64,000 bases of DNA from Rubripirellula tenax (GTDB lineage Bacteria; Planctomycetota; Planctomycetia; Pirellulales; Pirellulaceae): positions 907,768-971,767 of the forward strand of contig NZ_SJPW01000002.1 of the NCBI RefSeq assembly GCF_007860125.1. Reading direction: 5' to 3'. This document shows positions 1 through 8,744 of this stretch, one piece after another. Numbering within the stretch: position 1 is the first letter of the stretch; each line of letters opens with the position of its first letter. The position numbers and the translations under genes were made by a program. The notes beneath the pieces were generated by a model that saw only the letters and a list, made by a program, of their open reading frames with translations, ran no database searches and was not told where the DNA came from.

Positions 1-334
1 GGTCTGCTTCTCGCGTTTTAATTGAAGACCAAATTGCGCCGACAGCTCCCAAATACTAAGCCTGAGGCGAGATTCAACCACCTTGTTGATGGGTTTCGTT
101 GCCAATCGCTTGACGGCGCCCTCATATTCGGAAACATCTCTAGGATCTTTGATATCCAATTTGTGGTGTTTAGCGTGATATTTGGGATCACGCGAACTAA
201 CTTGGGATCCAACCAGGCCGGGGGGTGCTGCGAGCTACAGAGCCAGAATTGCCAGACACGGAAATACCGTTCGGCGATTTTGAGTTCGGCGGCCAATCGC
301 TGCTCCTATTTTTCTGTGTGCAGGATCCTTGGAT
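1..334. other. Upstream region of the exopolysaccharide operon; no supportable gene
   Basis: I see no convincing gene here. One + frame is open from the left edge to a TAA at 57-59 and could be the last 18 codons of an upstream gene, but it is too short to judge. The overlapping short ORFs on both strands have atypical composition and look spurious. The base composition is lower in GC than the following genes, as expected for a leader or promoter region. An AGGA at 322-325 is a plausible ribosome binding site for the next gene. Confidence 0.4.
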
Positions 335-1993
335 ATGAATCGGAAGACAGACAGCTTGATCGCCCCATCCGGCGATGCCCCTGATACCTGGGCGGTGATT
401 TCGCCGCGCGACTTGATGAATGTGATTCAACATCGACTGCCGAGCGTTGCACTCACTGCGGTTTTAACAACCGCGGCCGTGGTTGGATTATTGGTGGCTT
501 GGCCCAACGAGTACATCAGCGACGGGTTGTTCTACGCTCGACTCGGTCGCGGCGCCGTTGCGATCGACCCGACGACCGAACCGGGGCGTTCCGTCTCGCT
601 GCAGGACAGCCGGTCATCCGAAGTGGCAAGTATCTCACAGATGCTGGGCAGTCGTGAGATCGCCGATCGTGTGGTGCGAAAAGTCGGCGCACGCGAAATC
701 AATTTTGAACGGACCTGGGTCGACCGCGCGACCCGTGCGATCGGCAACGCGGCCAAACGATTTTCATTCAAATCGGACACCAGCGGCGATTCGATAGAGC
801 GGGCGGAATACGATCGCCAGATCGCTCACGAAGCCGCCGTCAAACGGGTCGTCCATTCAGTCGCCATTGAGGTACCCAAAAACAGCTACACGATCTCGGT
901 CACCTCGAAATTCAACGACCCCATCGTCGCTCAAAAAATTGTCCAATCGATCATGGACGAGTATGGCGCGTATCACGTCGAAGCACACAACTCGACGGGG
1001 TCACTCGGTTTTTTTGAACAGCAAACCGAATCCAGCCAGTCCGATGCGATCGAAGCTCGCAAGAAACTGCAGCAAGCCAAAAGCCAAATGGGATGGATGA
1101 GCACCGTCTCGGCGGAAGAATCGCTTCGCCAACGGATCCTTAACCTCGAGCTATCGCTCGACCAAACCAACAGCGAACTTGCCGACGCTAGCAGCAAAGC
1201 TAAATCCATTGCCGAACGCTTAGAAACGATTGAAGAGTGGATTCCGATGGAAACCACCAAGGTCGCGAACAACGCGGTCGACGGAATGCGAACCCAACTC
1301 TATGGCTACAAGTTGCAAGACGGCGAAGAACTATCGAAGGTGACGGCCAGCCACCCACGCTACAAAATTTTGCGTGACAAAATCATCCAAGGCGAAGACA
1401 TCGTCAACGCGGCGGAAGACGATCGCGAGCAAACGGTCGAAGCTCGAAACCCATTGCGATTGAGTCTGGAAACCGACTACCAGACCGCGTTGACTACGGC
1501 CGCGGGGCACGCCAGCCGGCGAGATTCGCTTGCCAAAAGCCTTGAATCGGCCCACGCTGATTTGCAACGACTTAACGATGATGCGGTCGTTTTAGCGGAA
1601 TTGAATTGGGCTGCCGACATCGCTGAGAAAAACTATCTCAGCCATTCGCGAAGCCTCGAAAGTTCGCGAATGATGCAAGAATTGGACAACCAAAAAATGT
1701 CCGACGTTTCAGTGATCCAGAACGCATCACTGAACTTAGAAAAGGTCGGCCCACCTCGAGCGATCTTGGCCTGTATCGGCGCGATGCTCGGATTGTGCTT
1801 GGGAATGATCCAGGCTCTCGTTCGTGGTGTTGCGGCACCGCGTCGATCAGATCGTCGTTCGACCGTTCGCCCAAGCGTGCCTCGGCCGAAGACTCGGTCG
1901 ACCGACGCTAACCATGTTTCGATCAATGCGGACTTGGCACTCCACGACAATGCTGCGGAAGAGATCGGCTATGTCTCCTCCGTCCCGCGGTAA
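335..1993 (+). CDS. Wzz-like polysaccharide chain-length / export protein
   Basis: This is a 552-residue inner-membrane protein of the Wzz / polysaccharide co-polymerase type. A membrane segment lies near residues 35-55 and a second near 470-490. Between them is a long periplasmic part with extensive coiled coil (about residues 215-300 and 370-430). The family sets chain length and couples assembly to export in Wzy-type pathways. No Walker motifs follow the second membrane segment, so the BY-kinase domain found in some relatives is missing. About 60 charged, low-complexity cytoplasmic residues end the protein. ATG 335 is preferred over TTG 329 because AGGA at 322-325 is correctly spaced. It opens an operon of polysaccharide genes. 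The family call is good; the polymer is unknown. Confidence 0.8.
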   Translation: MNRKTDSLIAPSGDAPDTWAVISPRDLMNVIQHRLPSVALTAVLTTAAVVGLLVAWPNEYISDGLFYARLGRGAVAIDPTTEPGRSVSLQDSRSSEVASISQMLGSREIADRVVRKVGAREINFERTWVDRATRAIGNAAKRFSFKSDTSGDSIERAEYDRQIAHEAAVKRVVHSVAIEVPKNSYTISVTSKFNDPIVAQKIVQSIMDEYGAYHVEAHNSTGSLGFFEQQTESSQSDAIEARKKLQQAKSQMGWMSTVSAEESLRQRILNLELSLDQTNSELADASSKAKSIAERLETIEEWIPMETTKVANNAVDGMRTQLYGYKLQDGEELSKVTASHPRYKILRDKIIQGEDIVNAAEDDREQTVEARNPLRLSLETDYQTALTTAAGHASRRDSLAKSLESAHADLQRLNDDAVVLAELNWAADIAEKNYLSHSRSLESSRMMQELDNQKMSDVSVIQNASLNLEKVGPPRAILACIGAMLGLCLGMIQALVRGVAAPRRSDRRSTVRPSVPRPKTRSTDANHVSINADLALHDNAAEEIGYVSSVPR

Positions 1994-2064
1994 GAGTCGC
2001 GTCCCACCTGAATCTGCACCCCTCCGTTTTTCCTACCAAATTTCCTCTGCAAAGGATTTCCATA

Positions 2065-3228
2065 GTGCTTGGAGCCTTGATCCGCGATTGGAGTCAACGT
2101 TTGCCTTTACTCGGCGTGCGTGATCGTTTGCTGTTAAGCGAAGTCGAATTCAGTCGACAAGTCGCTTGCGAACGCGTCCGCGCAACGCGTCGATCGATTC
2201 CTTTCTGCATCATTGCAATCAAGCTGATCGCCCGCGACCAACGGCGCACCAAGACGCAACAGATGCTGCGTTTACTGCATCACAACCTGCGGATGACTGA
2301 CCAAAAAGGGATGCTCGAACAGGGGCAATTCGGAATCCTGCTTGTCGACACGCCTGAGATGGGCGGACGATCGGCAATCGATCGGCTGGCCGAAGTCATG
2401 CGGACGAACAATCTAAATGTTGACATGAAATTGCGTGTCCACGATCCAAGTGGTTTCGGTGCCGACGACTCGGACGGTGGCCTGCCGCCAAAATCCATGC
2501 TTCGCCGGCGTGGCGAAAGCGTGGACACCAGTGACGCAGACGGCTTCGCGGTTTGCCGAACGGGCGACAACGCCCAAGACGCAATCGTTGCGGTCACGCA
2601 TGACGATCCGCTCGTGCGATCACCGCTGATGCGAATGATGGCCAAACGGACGGTCGACATTGTCGGTGCATCGGTCGGTTTGACCCTGCTCAGTCCGGTG
2701 ATCTTGGGCGCGATGCTGAAGATCAAACTGGAAGACGGTGCTGCGCCGGTTTTCAAGCAGACTCGCGAAGGTTTCCGCGGCAAACCGTTCACGATCTACA
2801 AGTTGCGTACGATGGTCGTTAATGCCGAAAATCGGCAAGCCGAACTGCGGCACCAAAGCCATCGCGACGGACCAGCGTTCAAAATCAAGAACGATCCAAG
2901 GATCACCAAAACGGGACAGTTTTTGCGACGCACCTGCATCGACGAATTGCCACAGCTTTGGAATGTTCTCAAAGGCGACATGTCGCTGGTCGGTCCACGC
3001 CCCCTGCCTTGGCACGAAAGCCGTGCGTGCGTCGGTTGGCACCGTCGGCGATTGGACGTCCGCCCTGGGATGACGTGCTATTGGCAGGTAAACAAGGCCA
3101 ACATTGAATCGTTCGACGATTGGATGCGACTGGACCTTCGCTATCTCGAACGCTTTGGCTTGGTCGAAGATTTCCGATTGATCTTCCAAACCATCAAAGT
3201 TCCTATATTGGGTCGCGGGAGCGAGTGA
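2065..3228 (+). CDS. Initiating sugar transferase with a degenerate GGDEF-like N-terminal domain
   Basis: The C-terminal half (about residues 190-387) is a bacterial sugar transferase. It has a hydrophobic re-entrant segment near 200-220, the KLRTM motif, then DELPQLWNV and the SLVGPRP motif. Such enzymes move a sugar phosphate onto undecaprenyl phosphate to start repeat-unit synthesis. The four N-terminal membrane helices of WbaP/WcaJ enzymes are absent. Instead residues about 20-115 resemble a GGDEF fold, with EQGQF at 85-89 where GGDEF would sit, so cyclase activity is unlikely. The start is GTG, with AAAGGA about 9 bases upstream. The catalytic assignment is firm; the GGDEF relationship is my reading of spacing and conserved hydrophobics. 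Confidence 0.85.
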   Translation: MLGALIRDWSQRLPLLGVRDRLLLSEVEFSRQVACERVRATRRSIPFCIIAIKLIARDQRRTKTQQMLRLLHHNLRMTDQKGMLEQGQFGILLVDTPEMGGRSAIDRLAEVMRTNNLNVDMKLRVHDPSGFGADDSDGGLPPKSMLRRRGESVDTSDADGFAVCRTGDNAQDAIVAVTHDDPLVRSPLMRMMAKRTVDIVGASVGLTLLSPVILGAMLKIKLEDGAAPVFKQTREGFRGKPFTIYKLRTMVVNAENRQAELRHQSHRDGPAFKIKNDPRITKTGQFLRRTCIDELPQLWNVLKGDMSLVGPRPLPWHESRACVGWHRRRLDVRPGMTCYWQVNKANIESFDDWMRLDLRYLERFGLVEDFRLIFQTIKVPILGRGSE

Positions 3229-3235
3229 TATTTCG

Positions 3236-4435
3236 GTGACCTTGCTTGAATCACAAACCGCAGGGATGCAGGCGAAAAACACTTCAAGGATTGATGCGAA
3301 AGTCGTGTTTCTGACGCACTACATCCCGCTTTATCAAGTGCGGGTGTTGCAGTCGTTGGCTGCGTCGATCAGTGATTTCCAGGTCCTGTTGAGTACGCCG
3401 ATCGAACCGAATCGTGATTTCACACCCGACTGGACGGGCTTGGATGTTTCCGTGCAAGACACATGGACGTTCCGCCGCAAATGGAAACATCGCGAAGCGG
3501 GCTTCGACGACTCGCTCTATGTCCACATTCCCTACGACACGACGTCACGGCTGAAGAAACTGAATCCCGACGTTGTCATGTCGCTCGAATTGGGTGCGAG
3601 GTCCGTCGGCGCCGCGATGTACTGCCTGCGAAACCCGCAAACCAAACTGGTGCTTTGCACCTACATGAGCGAACGAACCGAACAGGGACGTGGCGTGCTG
3701 CGTGGGATGATCCGAAAAGGCCTGATCAAGCGAGCAGACGCGATCACCTACAACGGACCATCGTGCCATCAATACCTGAAACAAATCGGTGCACCCGAGG
3801 AACAACTGTTCCCCCTTCCGTATGCCGCCGATGACCGCACGCTTTATCACGGCCCAGTCGGTCGGTGTGATGACGCGACGCGACATCGATTGCTTGTCGT
3901 TGGACAATTGAGCGAGCGGAAGGGCGTCCTGCCCCTCGTGGAACAGGTATCACAGTATGCCCTCGAAAATCGCGCCCGGAACATCGAATTGGTGTTCGCC
4001 GGCAACGGCCCGCTTCGTGACGAGATCCAATCGATCGTCGGTCCCGAAAATCTGACCGTGAGTGTGCTCGGGAATCTGACACCGACCGAACTGTCCGAGG
4101 AAATGCTTCGTTGTGGTGCGATGATCGCTCCTTCGCTGGCCGACGAATGGATGCTCGTCGTGAATGAATCGCTGCATGCCGGACTGCCCGTGATCGGCAG
4201 CATCCATGCCCAAGCCGTGACAACTTTGATTCGCGATGAGGTCAACGGTTGGCAGTACGATCCACAGGTCGACGAGAGCTTGGCGCGAGTTCTCGATCGA
4301 TACTTTAACGCCTCAAGTGAAGCGATTGGCAAAATGCGAATCGCCGCCCGTGAATCGGTTTCCGATCGGACTCCAGAGTGGGCTGCCGCCGGCGCGCTCG
4401 ACGCGATTCGACACGTTTTGAAATCAAAATCATGA
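3236..4435 (+). CDS. Glycosyltransferase family 4-like protein
   Basis: This 399-residue protein has the two-domain layout of GT-B glycosyltransferases. The C-terminal half carries a recognisable GT4 core: a LLVVGQLSERKG stretch near residue 222, a VFAGNGPL stretch, and near residue 300 the acceptor/donor region ending in VVNESLHAGLPVIGS, where the glutamate is the usual donor-binding residue. It probably adds a sugar to the lipid-linked repeat unit started by the upstream transferase. GTG 3236 lies 8 bases after the previous stop; ATG 3266 is an alternative start. The stop overlaps the next gene's start (ATGA). Donor and acceptor cannot be told from sequence. Confidence 0.85.
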   Translation: MTLLESQTAGMQAKNTSRIDAKVVFLTHYIPLYQVRVLQSLAASISDFQVLLSTPIEPNRDFTPDWTGLDVSVQDTWTFRRKWKHREAGFDDSLYVHIPYDTTSRLKKLNPDVVMSLELGARSVGAAMYCLRNPQTKLVLCTYMSERTEQGRGVLRGMIRKGLIKRADAITYNGPSCHQYLKQIGAPEEQLFPLPYAADDRTLYHGPVGRCDDATRHRLLVVGQLSERKGVLPLVEQVSQYALENRARNIELVFAGNGPLRDEIQSIVGPENLTVSVLGNLTPTELSEEMLRCGAMIAPSLADEWMLVVNESLHAGLPVIGSIHAQAVTTLIRDEVNGWQYDPQVDESLARVLDRYFNASSEAIGKMRIAARESVSDRTPEWAAAGALDAIRHVLKSKS

Positions 4436-5430
4436 GTCGACCGATCGCAAGCCTGTCGATGGACCTGGACAACAAGTGGGCCTACCTGCGCGCCGCTGGA
4501 CGTCCTGATTGGGCCGAGCGACCGGGCTATTTGCCGCTGGTCATCGATCGCATTGTTGATGTCTTGGGCGAATTGGACTTGCCTTTGACCGTCTTTATCG
4601 TTGGTCGAGACTTGGCCGGTGACGGCAATGACGAGTCGGAAGCGATCCGTCAATTTGGTCAGCTGCAATCGTGGGAACCGGCCAACCATTCGCTGAATCA
4701 TTTACCGTGGATGCACACGATGGAAGCCGCCGAGATCGCGGACGAAATCGAAACCACACACCATCGCATTCTCGCCGCGACGGGCCGACGACCGCTGGGG
4801 TTTCGTGGCCCCGGCTTCAGTTGCCCCGACGAAGTGCTGCGGGTGCTTGCGGAACACGACTACGTGTACGACGCGTCGATCTTTCCGACGTCGATTGCGC
4901 CGATCGCGCGGATGGTGTTCTTGATCAAGAGCGACTTGAAAGGCGAACAACGCGAGAAGGCCAAGAAACTCTACGGCGGATTCTCGTCGCTTCGGCAACC
5001 CAACCGTCCGTTTCGTCGTGCGGTGGACGGTCATCAGTTGTGGGAAATGCCGGTCACGGTGATGCCGATCACGCGAACGCCGATCCATTTCAGTTACTTC
5101 ACCTATTTGGCCAGTTTTTCGACGCTGGCGGCAAAGACGTACCTTCGCACCGCGCTGCGGATGTGCAAGCTGACAAACACGCCGCCGTCGCTCCTGTTGC
5201 ACCCGCCCGATTTCTTGGGTCACGATGACGATTCCGACATGGCCTATTTCCCTGCGATGAACATGAGTCGCCAAGAAAAGCTTTCGATCGTCCGCTGGGG
5301 ACTCAAACTGTACGCTGAATCGTTTGATGTATCCTTGATGATCGATCAATTGAAAGCCGCGGATCGCTCGATCGCGTCGTCGATCCAAACCCAAAAGCAC
5401 ACGCCGCAACCATCCACCGTTACTAACTGA
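4432..5430 (+). CDS. Polysaccharide deacetylase family protein
   Basis: This 332-residue protein belongs to the NodB-like carbohydrate esterase 4 superfamily. The N-terminal motif SLSMDLDNKW supplies the paired metal/catalytic aspartates. NHSLNH near residue 83 fits the His-x-x-x-His metal motif, and GFRGPGFS near 122 fits the third conserved motif with Arg and Pro. The family removes N-acetyl groups from polysaccharides, so this enzyme probably trims the operon's product. No signal peptide is visible, suggesting cytoplasmic action on a lipid-linked intermediate. I chose ATG 4432 because it overlaps the previous stop by four bases, a typical translational-coupling junction. Confidence 0.85.
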   Translation: MSRPIASLSMDLDNKWAYLRAAGRPDWAERPGYLPLVIDRIVDVLGELDLPLTVFIVGRDLAGDGNDESEAIRQFGQLQSWEPANHSLNHLPWMHTMEAAEIADEIETTHHRILAATGRRPLGFRGPGFSCPDEVLRVLAEHDYVYDASIFPTSIAPIARMVFLIKSDLKGEQREKAKKLYGGFSSLRQPNRPFRRAVDGHQLWEMPVTVMPITRTPIHFSYFTYLASFSTLAAKTYLRTALRMCKLTNTPPSLLLHPPDFLGHDDDSDMAYFPAMNMSRQEKLSIVRWGLKLYAESFDVSLMIDQLKAADRSIASSIQTQKHTPQPSTVTN

Positions 5431-5442
5431 GTCAAAAAGAAG

Positions 5443-6249
5443 ATGATCGATCTCGGCAAACGAAGTGTCGTTGGCATCAACGTCAATGCGATCGACTACG
5501 AAGCCGCCGTTGCCAAAGTCATTGAGGCAGGCAAGGCTCGCCGACCGATGTCTGTGACGGCGTTGGCTGTTCACGGCGTGATGACCGGCGTCAGCGATGC
5601 CCAGCACAAGTACCGGCTAAACCAATTCGATCTGGTTTGCCCGGACGGCCAGCCCGTCAAATGGGCGTTGAACCAAATTCATGGCTGCGGACTGGGCGAC
5701 CGCGTCTACGGCCCGGAACTGACGCTGCGACTTTGCGAAGCGGCGGCGAAGCATGATGTGCCGATCTATTTGTTCGGCGCGACCACCGACATGTTGGACC
5801 AGTTCGCCGATCGCCTTTGCGAGAAGTTCCCGGGACTTAAGATTGCCGGACGCCGGGCATCACGCTTCCGCACGCTGTCGACGGAAGAACGCGACGAGTT
5901 GGCCGACGAGATCAACGCCAGCGGCGCGGGCCTATGTTTCGTCGGGTTGGGGTGCCCGCGGCAAGAAGTGTTTGCCTACGAAATGCGTGATCGTGTTTCC
6001 ATGCCATTGGTTGCGGTCGGTGCGGCGTTCGCCTTTCATGCCGGGATGCTGGAACAGGCGCCGCCATGGATGCAGCGGAATGGGCTGGAGTGGTTCTTTC
6101 GACTGACTCGCGAACCGAAACGGCTGTGGAAACGCTACTCGACGACCAACCCCGCATTTGCGACCTTGGCGATCCTGCAAAAGCTGAAGCTCTATTCGGC
6201 GAAGACGGATACGGGTACCCCGCCGGCGGATGATGTGCTGTTCGGATAG
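5443..6249 (+). CDS. WecG/TagA/CpsF family glycosyltransferase
   Basis: This 268-residue protein matches the WecG/TagA/CpsF (GT26) family in length and motifs. The DLVCPDGQPVKWAL stretch near residue 65, the GATTDMLDQ stretch near 108, and the GLGCPRQEVFAYE stretch near 168 are the usual conserved blocks. Members transfer N-acetylmannosaminuronic acid, N-acetylmannosamine or related sugars to a lipid-linked acceptor at the membrane. It is the last clear gene of the polysaccharide operon, 12 bases after the deacetylase. A 166-base gap then separates it from the aldolase gene, so the operon probably ends here. Confidence 0.88.
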   Translation: MIDLGKRSVVGINVNAIDYEAAVAKVIEAGKARRPMSVTALAVHGVMTGVSDAQHKYRLNQFDLVCPDGQPVKWALNQIHGCGLGDRVYGPELTLRLCEAAAKHDVPIYLFGATTDMLDQFADRLCEKFPGLKIAGRRASRFRTLSTEERDELADEINASGAGLCFVGLGCPRQEVFAYEMRDRVSMPLVAVGAAFAFHAGMLEQAPPWMQRNGLEWFFRLTREPKRLWKRYSTTNPAFATLAILQKLKLYSAKTDTGTPPADDVLFG

Positions 6250-6415
6250 GCCGGCTGGGGCGAGTTGATGGGTTTTGACGGTCCAGTAATCGGAACCTAA
6301 GGGCACCGCGATGTCCGATCGCCGCTGCGCCCTTGCGGGCACGCAATCAGGCGGGATAATCGGGGACTATCGCAAAAGTCAACCGCTTCCCCGTCTTACA
6401 GAACAGGTATCTGTC

Positions 6416-7438
6416 ATGCCTTTGGTCCCCCTCCGCGTTGTCCTCGATCACGCTGCCGAAAACAATTACGGCGTCGCCGCGTTCAACGTCAACAACATGG
6501 AACAAATCCAGTCGATCATGGAAGCGGCTGAAGAAACCGATTCGCCCGTGATCATCCAAGCGTCACGCGGCGCTCGCTCGTATTCGCAAGACGCCTACCT
6601 GCGTCACCTGATGATCGCTGCGACGGAACTGTACCCGCACATTCCGATCGTCATGCACCAAGACCACGGCAACAGCCCCGAGACCTGTCAATCGGCGATC
6701 GACAACGGTTTCACCAGCGTGATGATGGACGGGTCGCTAAAGGAAGACGGCAAGACGCCCGCCGACTATGACTACAACGTCAAAGTCACCTTGGCCGTCG
6801 TCAAAGCGGCCCACTCGCAAGGCGTTTCGGTCGAAGGCGAACTCGGTTGCCTCGGCTCGCTCGAATCGGGCGAAGGCGAACAAGAAGACGGCCACGGCGC
6901 GGTCGGCGAACTGACCCACGACCAACTGTTGACCGACCCCGACGAAGCACAACGCTTTGTCGAAGAAACCGGCGTCGACGCATTGGCCGTTGCGATCGGA
7001 ACCAGCCACGGTGCTTACAAGTTCACCAAGAAGCCGACCGGCGAAGTGTTGGCGATGGACCGCATTGAAGCCATTCACGCCAAGCTGCCCAACACCCACT
7101 TGGTCATGCACGGCTCGTCGAGCGTCCCGCAAGAATTGCAGGACATCATCAACAAGTACGGCGGCAAGATGAAGCAAACCTACGGTGTGCCCGTCGAAGA
7201 AATCCAACGCGGTATCAAGAGTGGTGTTCGCAAGATCAATGTCGACACCGATTGCCGCATGGCGATCACCGGTGCGATCCGCAAGGTCTTGACCGAAGAT
7301 CCAGGCGCGTTTGATCCACGTGCGTACTTGAAGCCCGCCCGCGCGGCGATGAAGGACGTTTGCGTCGCCCGCATGACGGCGTTCGGCCAAGCCGGCAACG
7401 CATCGAAGTTGCGCAAGGCCATGGGCGTCACTGCCTAG
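6416..7438 (+). CDS. fba: Class II fructose-bisphosphate aldolase
   Basis: This 340-residue enzyme cleaves fructose 1,6-bisphosphate to dihydroxyacetone phosphate and glyceraldehyde 3-phosphate, or does the reverse, in the cytoplasm. Visible signatures are HQDHG near residue 82 (zinc His), VEGELG near 140 (active-site Glu), GTSHGAYK near 198 and VMHGSSS near 228 (zinc His residues). The ordering and the Calvin-cycle-like (CbbA/CfxA) type of sequence support a class II type B enzyme. ATG 6416 begins the conserved MPLVPL N-terminus; longer in-frame starts add unrelated residues. It stands as its own unit after the polysaccharide operon. Confidence 0.95.
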   Translation: MPLVPLRVVLDHAAENNYGVAAFNVNNMEQIQSIMEAAEETDSPVIIQASRGARSYSQDAYLRHLMIAATELYPHIPIVMHQDHGNSPETCQSAIDNGFTSVMMDGSLKEDGKTPADYDYNVKVTLAVVKAAHSQGVSVEGELGCLGSLESGEGEQEDGHGAVGELTHDQLLTDPDEAQRFVEETGVDALAVAIGTSHGAYKFTKKPTGEVLAMDRIEAIHAKLPNTHLVMHGSSSVPQELQDIINKYGGKMKQTYGVPVEEIQRGIKSGVRKINVDTDCRMAITGAIRKVLTEDPGAFDPRAYLKPARAAMKDVCVARMTAFGQAGNASKLRKAMGVTA

Positions 7439-7442
7439 TCCG

Positions 7443-8744
7443 GTGGTAAACCGGCGGCTGATCGACGCTTTTGATACTCACGTTGCCCGTCGTGGCAACG
7501 TGAGTGCGTTGGTGTCTCGCCGCCGATCGTGTGAGTTAAAAGCGGGTGAATTGATAACGGCGACTTGGGCAGAACTTGCTCGCGCCGTCGATGCTCGCTC
7601 GGCTGCTTTCTCGAATCTTCCGTTCTCTCGCATCCCTTCGGACAACACGTTCGAACAGATCGTCGACATCCTGGCGGCGATGCGGGCGGGTGTCATGGAA
7701 GTTTCGGTCGATCCGCGTTCGGCACCCATGGCCGACGGGCCGGTCGACGTCGGTGGCGATGCAGCGATTGTTCTGCAAACCAGCGGAACGACTTCACAGC
7801 CCAAGGGTGTCGTGTTAACGCACGACAACTTGTACGGCAATGCGGCGGCAAAGCTGGCCGCCGTTCCGCAATCCAACGACGACGTTCGATTGACCGTTTT
7901 GCCGCTCTCGCACGCCTATGCCAGAACCAGTGACTTTGGCACTTGGCTGATCAGCGGTTGCACGCTGGCAGTGACACACGGCTTTGAAGGCTTGATTCAG
8001 CTTGCGCCGTTGGTTTCTCCGACGTTGATGAACGTCGTTCCGTCGATCGCCTACCGACTGCTCCAGCATGACTTGGACGCGATCGGATTGGAGCGACTGC
8101 GGTTGCTTGGCTGCGGAGGCGCGCCGATTTCGGTCGCAGCATTCGAGCAATTCAAGCGACTCGGGGTGACGGTGATCCAGGGATACGGCTTGACCGAAAC
8201 GGGACCCGTGATTTGCAGCGCGACGCCCGACAATGCGACGGCGGGTTTCGTTGGCGACTTTGTCGACGGATGGGAGCATGAAATTCGCGACGGTGAATTG
8301 TTCGTCCGCGGGCCGCACGTGATGAAAGGGTACTGGGGCGATGAACAGGCGACGCGAAATAAAGTCGACGCCGAGGGTTGGTTACGGACCGGCGATTTGG
8401 TCCAGCGTGATGCGGCAACGGGTCAGCTTCAAATTCTCGGCCGCGTCGACGATGTGATCGTGATGGACAACGGCCGAAAAATTTCGCCGTCGCCGATCGA
8501 GCGAGACGTCGAACAACTCGCCGGCGTCCGCCACGCGATGCTGGTTTGGCGAACACGGCTTGAGCTGTGGATCGATGGTGATGCGAGCGAGACCGAAATC
8601 CGCGCATTGCTATTGAAGCATCCCGAATGCCGCCGCGCGACCGTCCATCGCTTCGATCCACCGTTATCGATCGAGCAAGGCGAACTGACCGCGAAGGGAA
8701 CGATCCGCCGAAAGGTCGTCCAACGACGCTATGCCGGGTCGTAG
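7443..8744 (+). CDS. Short AMP-dependent acyl-CoA synthetase / ligase (ANL superfamily)
   Basis: This 433-residue protein has the adenylating-enzyme motifs: QTSGTTSQPKGVVLTH near residue 111 (phosphate-binding loop), GYGLTETGP near 249, RTGDL near 317, and a C-terminal lysine in LTAKGTIRRK near 418 that would be the adenylation lysine. Such enzymes activate carboxylic acids as acyl-AMP and usually transfer them to CoA. It is about 100 residues shorter than typical long-chain acyl-CoA synthetases, mainly in the N-terminal domain. GTG 7443 lies 4 bases after the aldolase stop. Its 3' end overlaps the convergent tatC by 16 bases. The substrate is unknown. Confidence 0.85.
   Translation: MVNRRLIDAFDTHVARRGNVSALVSRRRSCELKAGELITATWAELARAVDARSAAFSNLPFSRIPSDNTFEQIVDILAAMRAGVMEVSVDPRSAPMADGPVDVGGDAAIVLQTSGTTSQPKGVVLTHDNLYGNAAAKLAAVPQSNDDVRLTVLPLSHAYARTSDFGTWLISGCTLAVTHGFEGLIQLAPLVSPTLMNVVPSIAYRLLQHDLDAIGLERLRLLGCGGAPISVAAFEQFKRLGVTVIQGYGLTETGPVICSATPDNATAGFVGDFVDGWEHEIRDGELFVRGPHVMKGYWGDEQATRNKVDAEGWLRTGDLVQRDAATGQLQILGRVDDVIVMDNGRKISPSPIERDVEQLAGVRHAMLVWRTRLELWIDGDASETEIRALLLKHPECRRATVHRFDPPLSIEQGELTAKGTIRRKVVQRRYAGS
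7476..7505. other. Perfect 12-bp stem-loop at the start of the acyl-CoA synthetase gene
   Basis: Bases 7476-7487 and 7494-7505 are perfect reverse complements, with a 6-base loop (7488-7493). The stem lies 38-67 bases after the aldolase stop and 34-63 bases into the next coding frame. No T-run follows, so it is not a standard intrinsic terminator. It could attenuate, block ribosomes or stabilise the aldolase transcript end. Confidence 0.6.
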
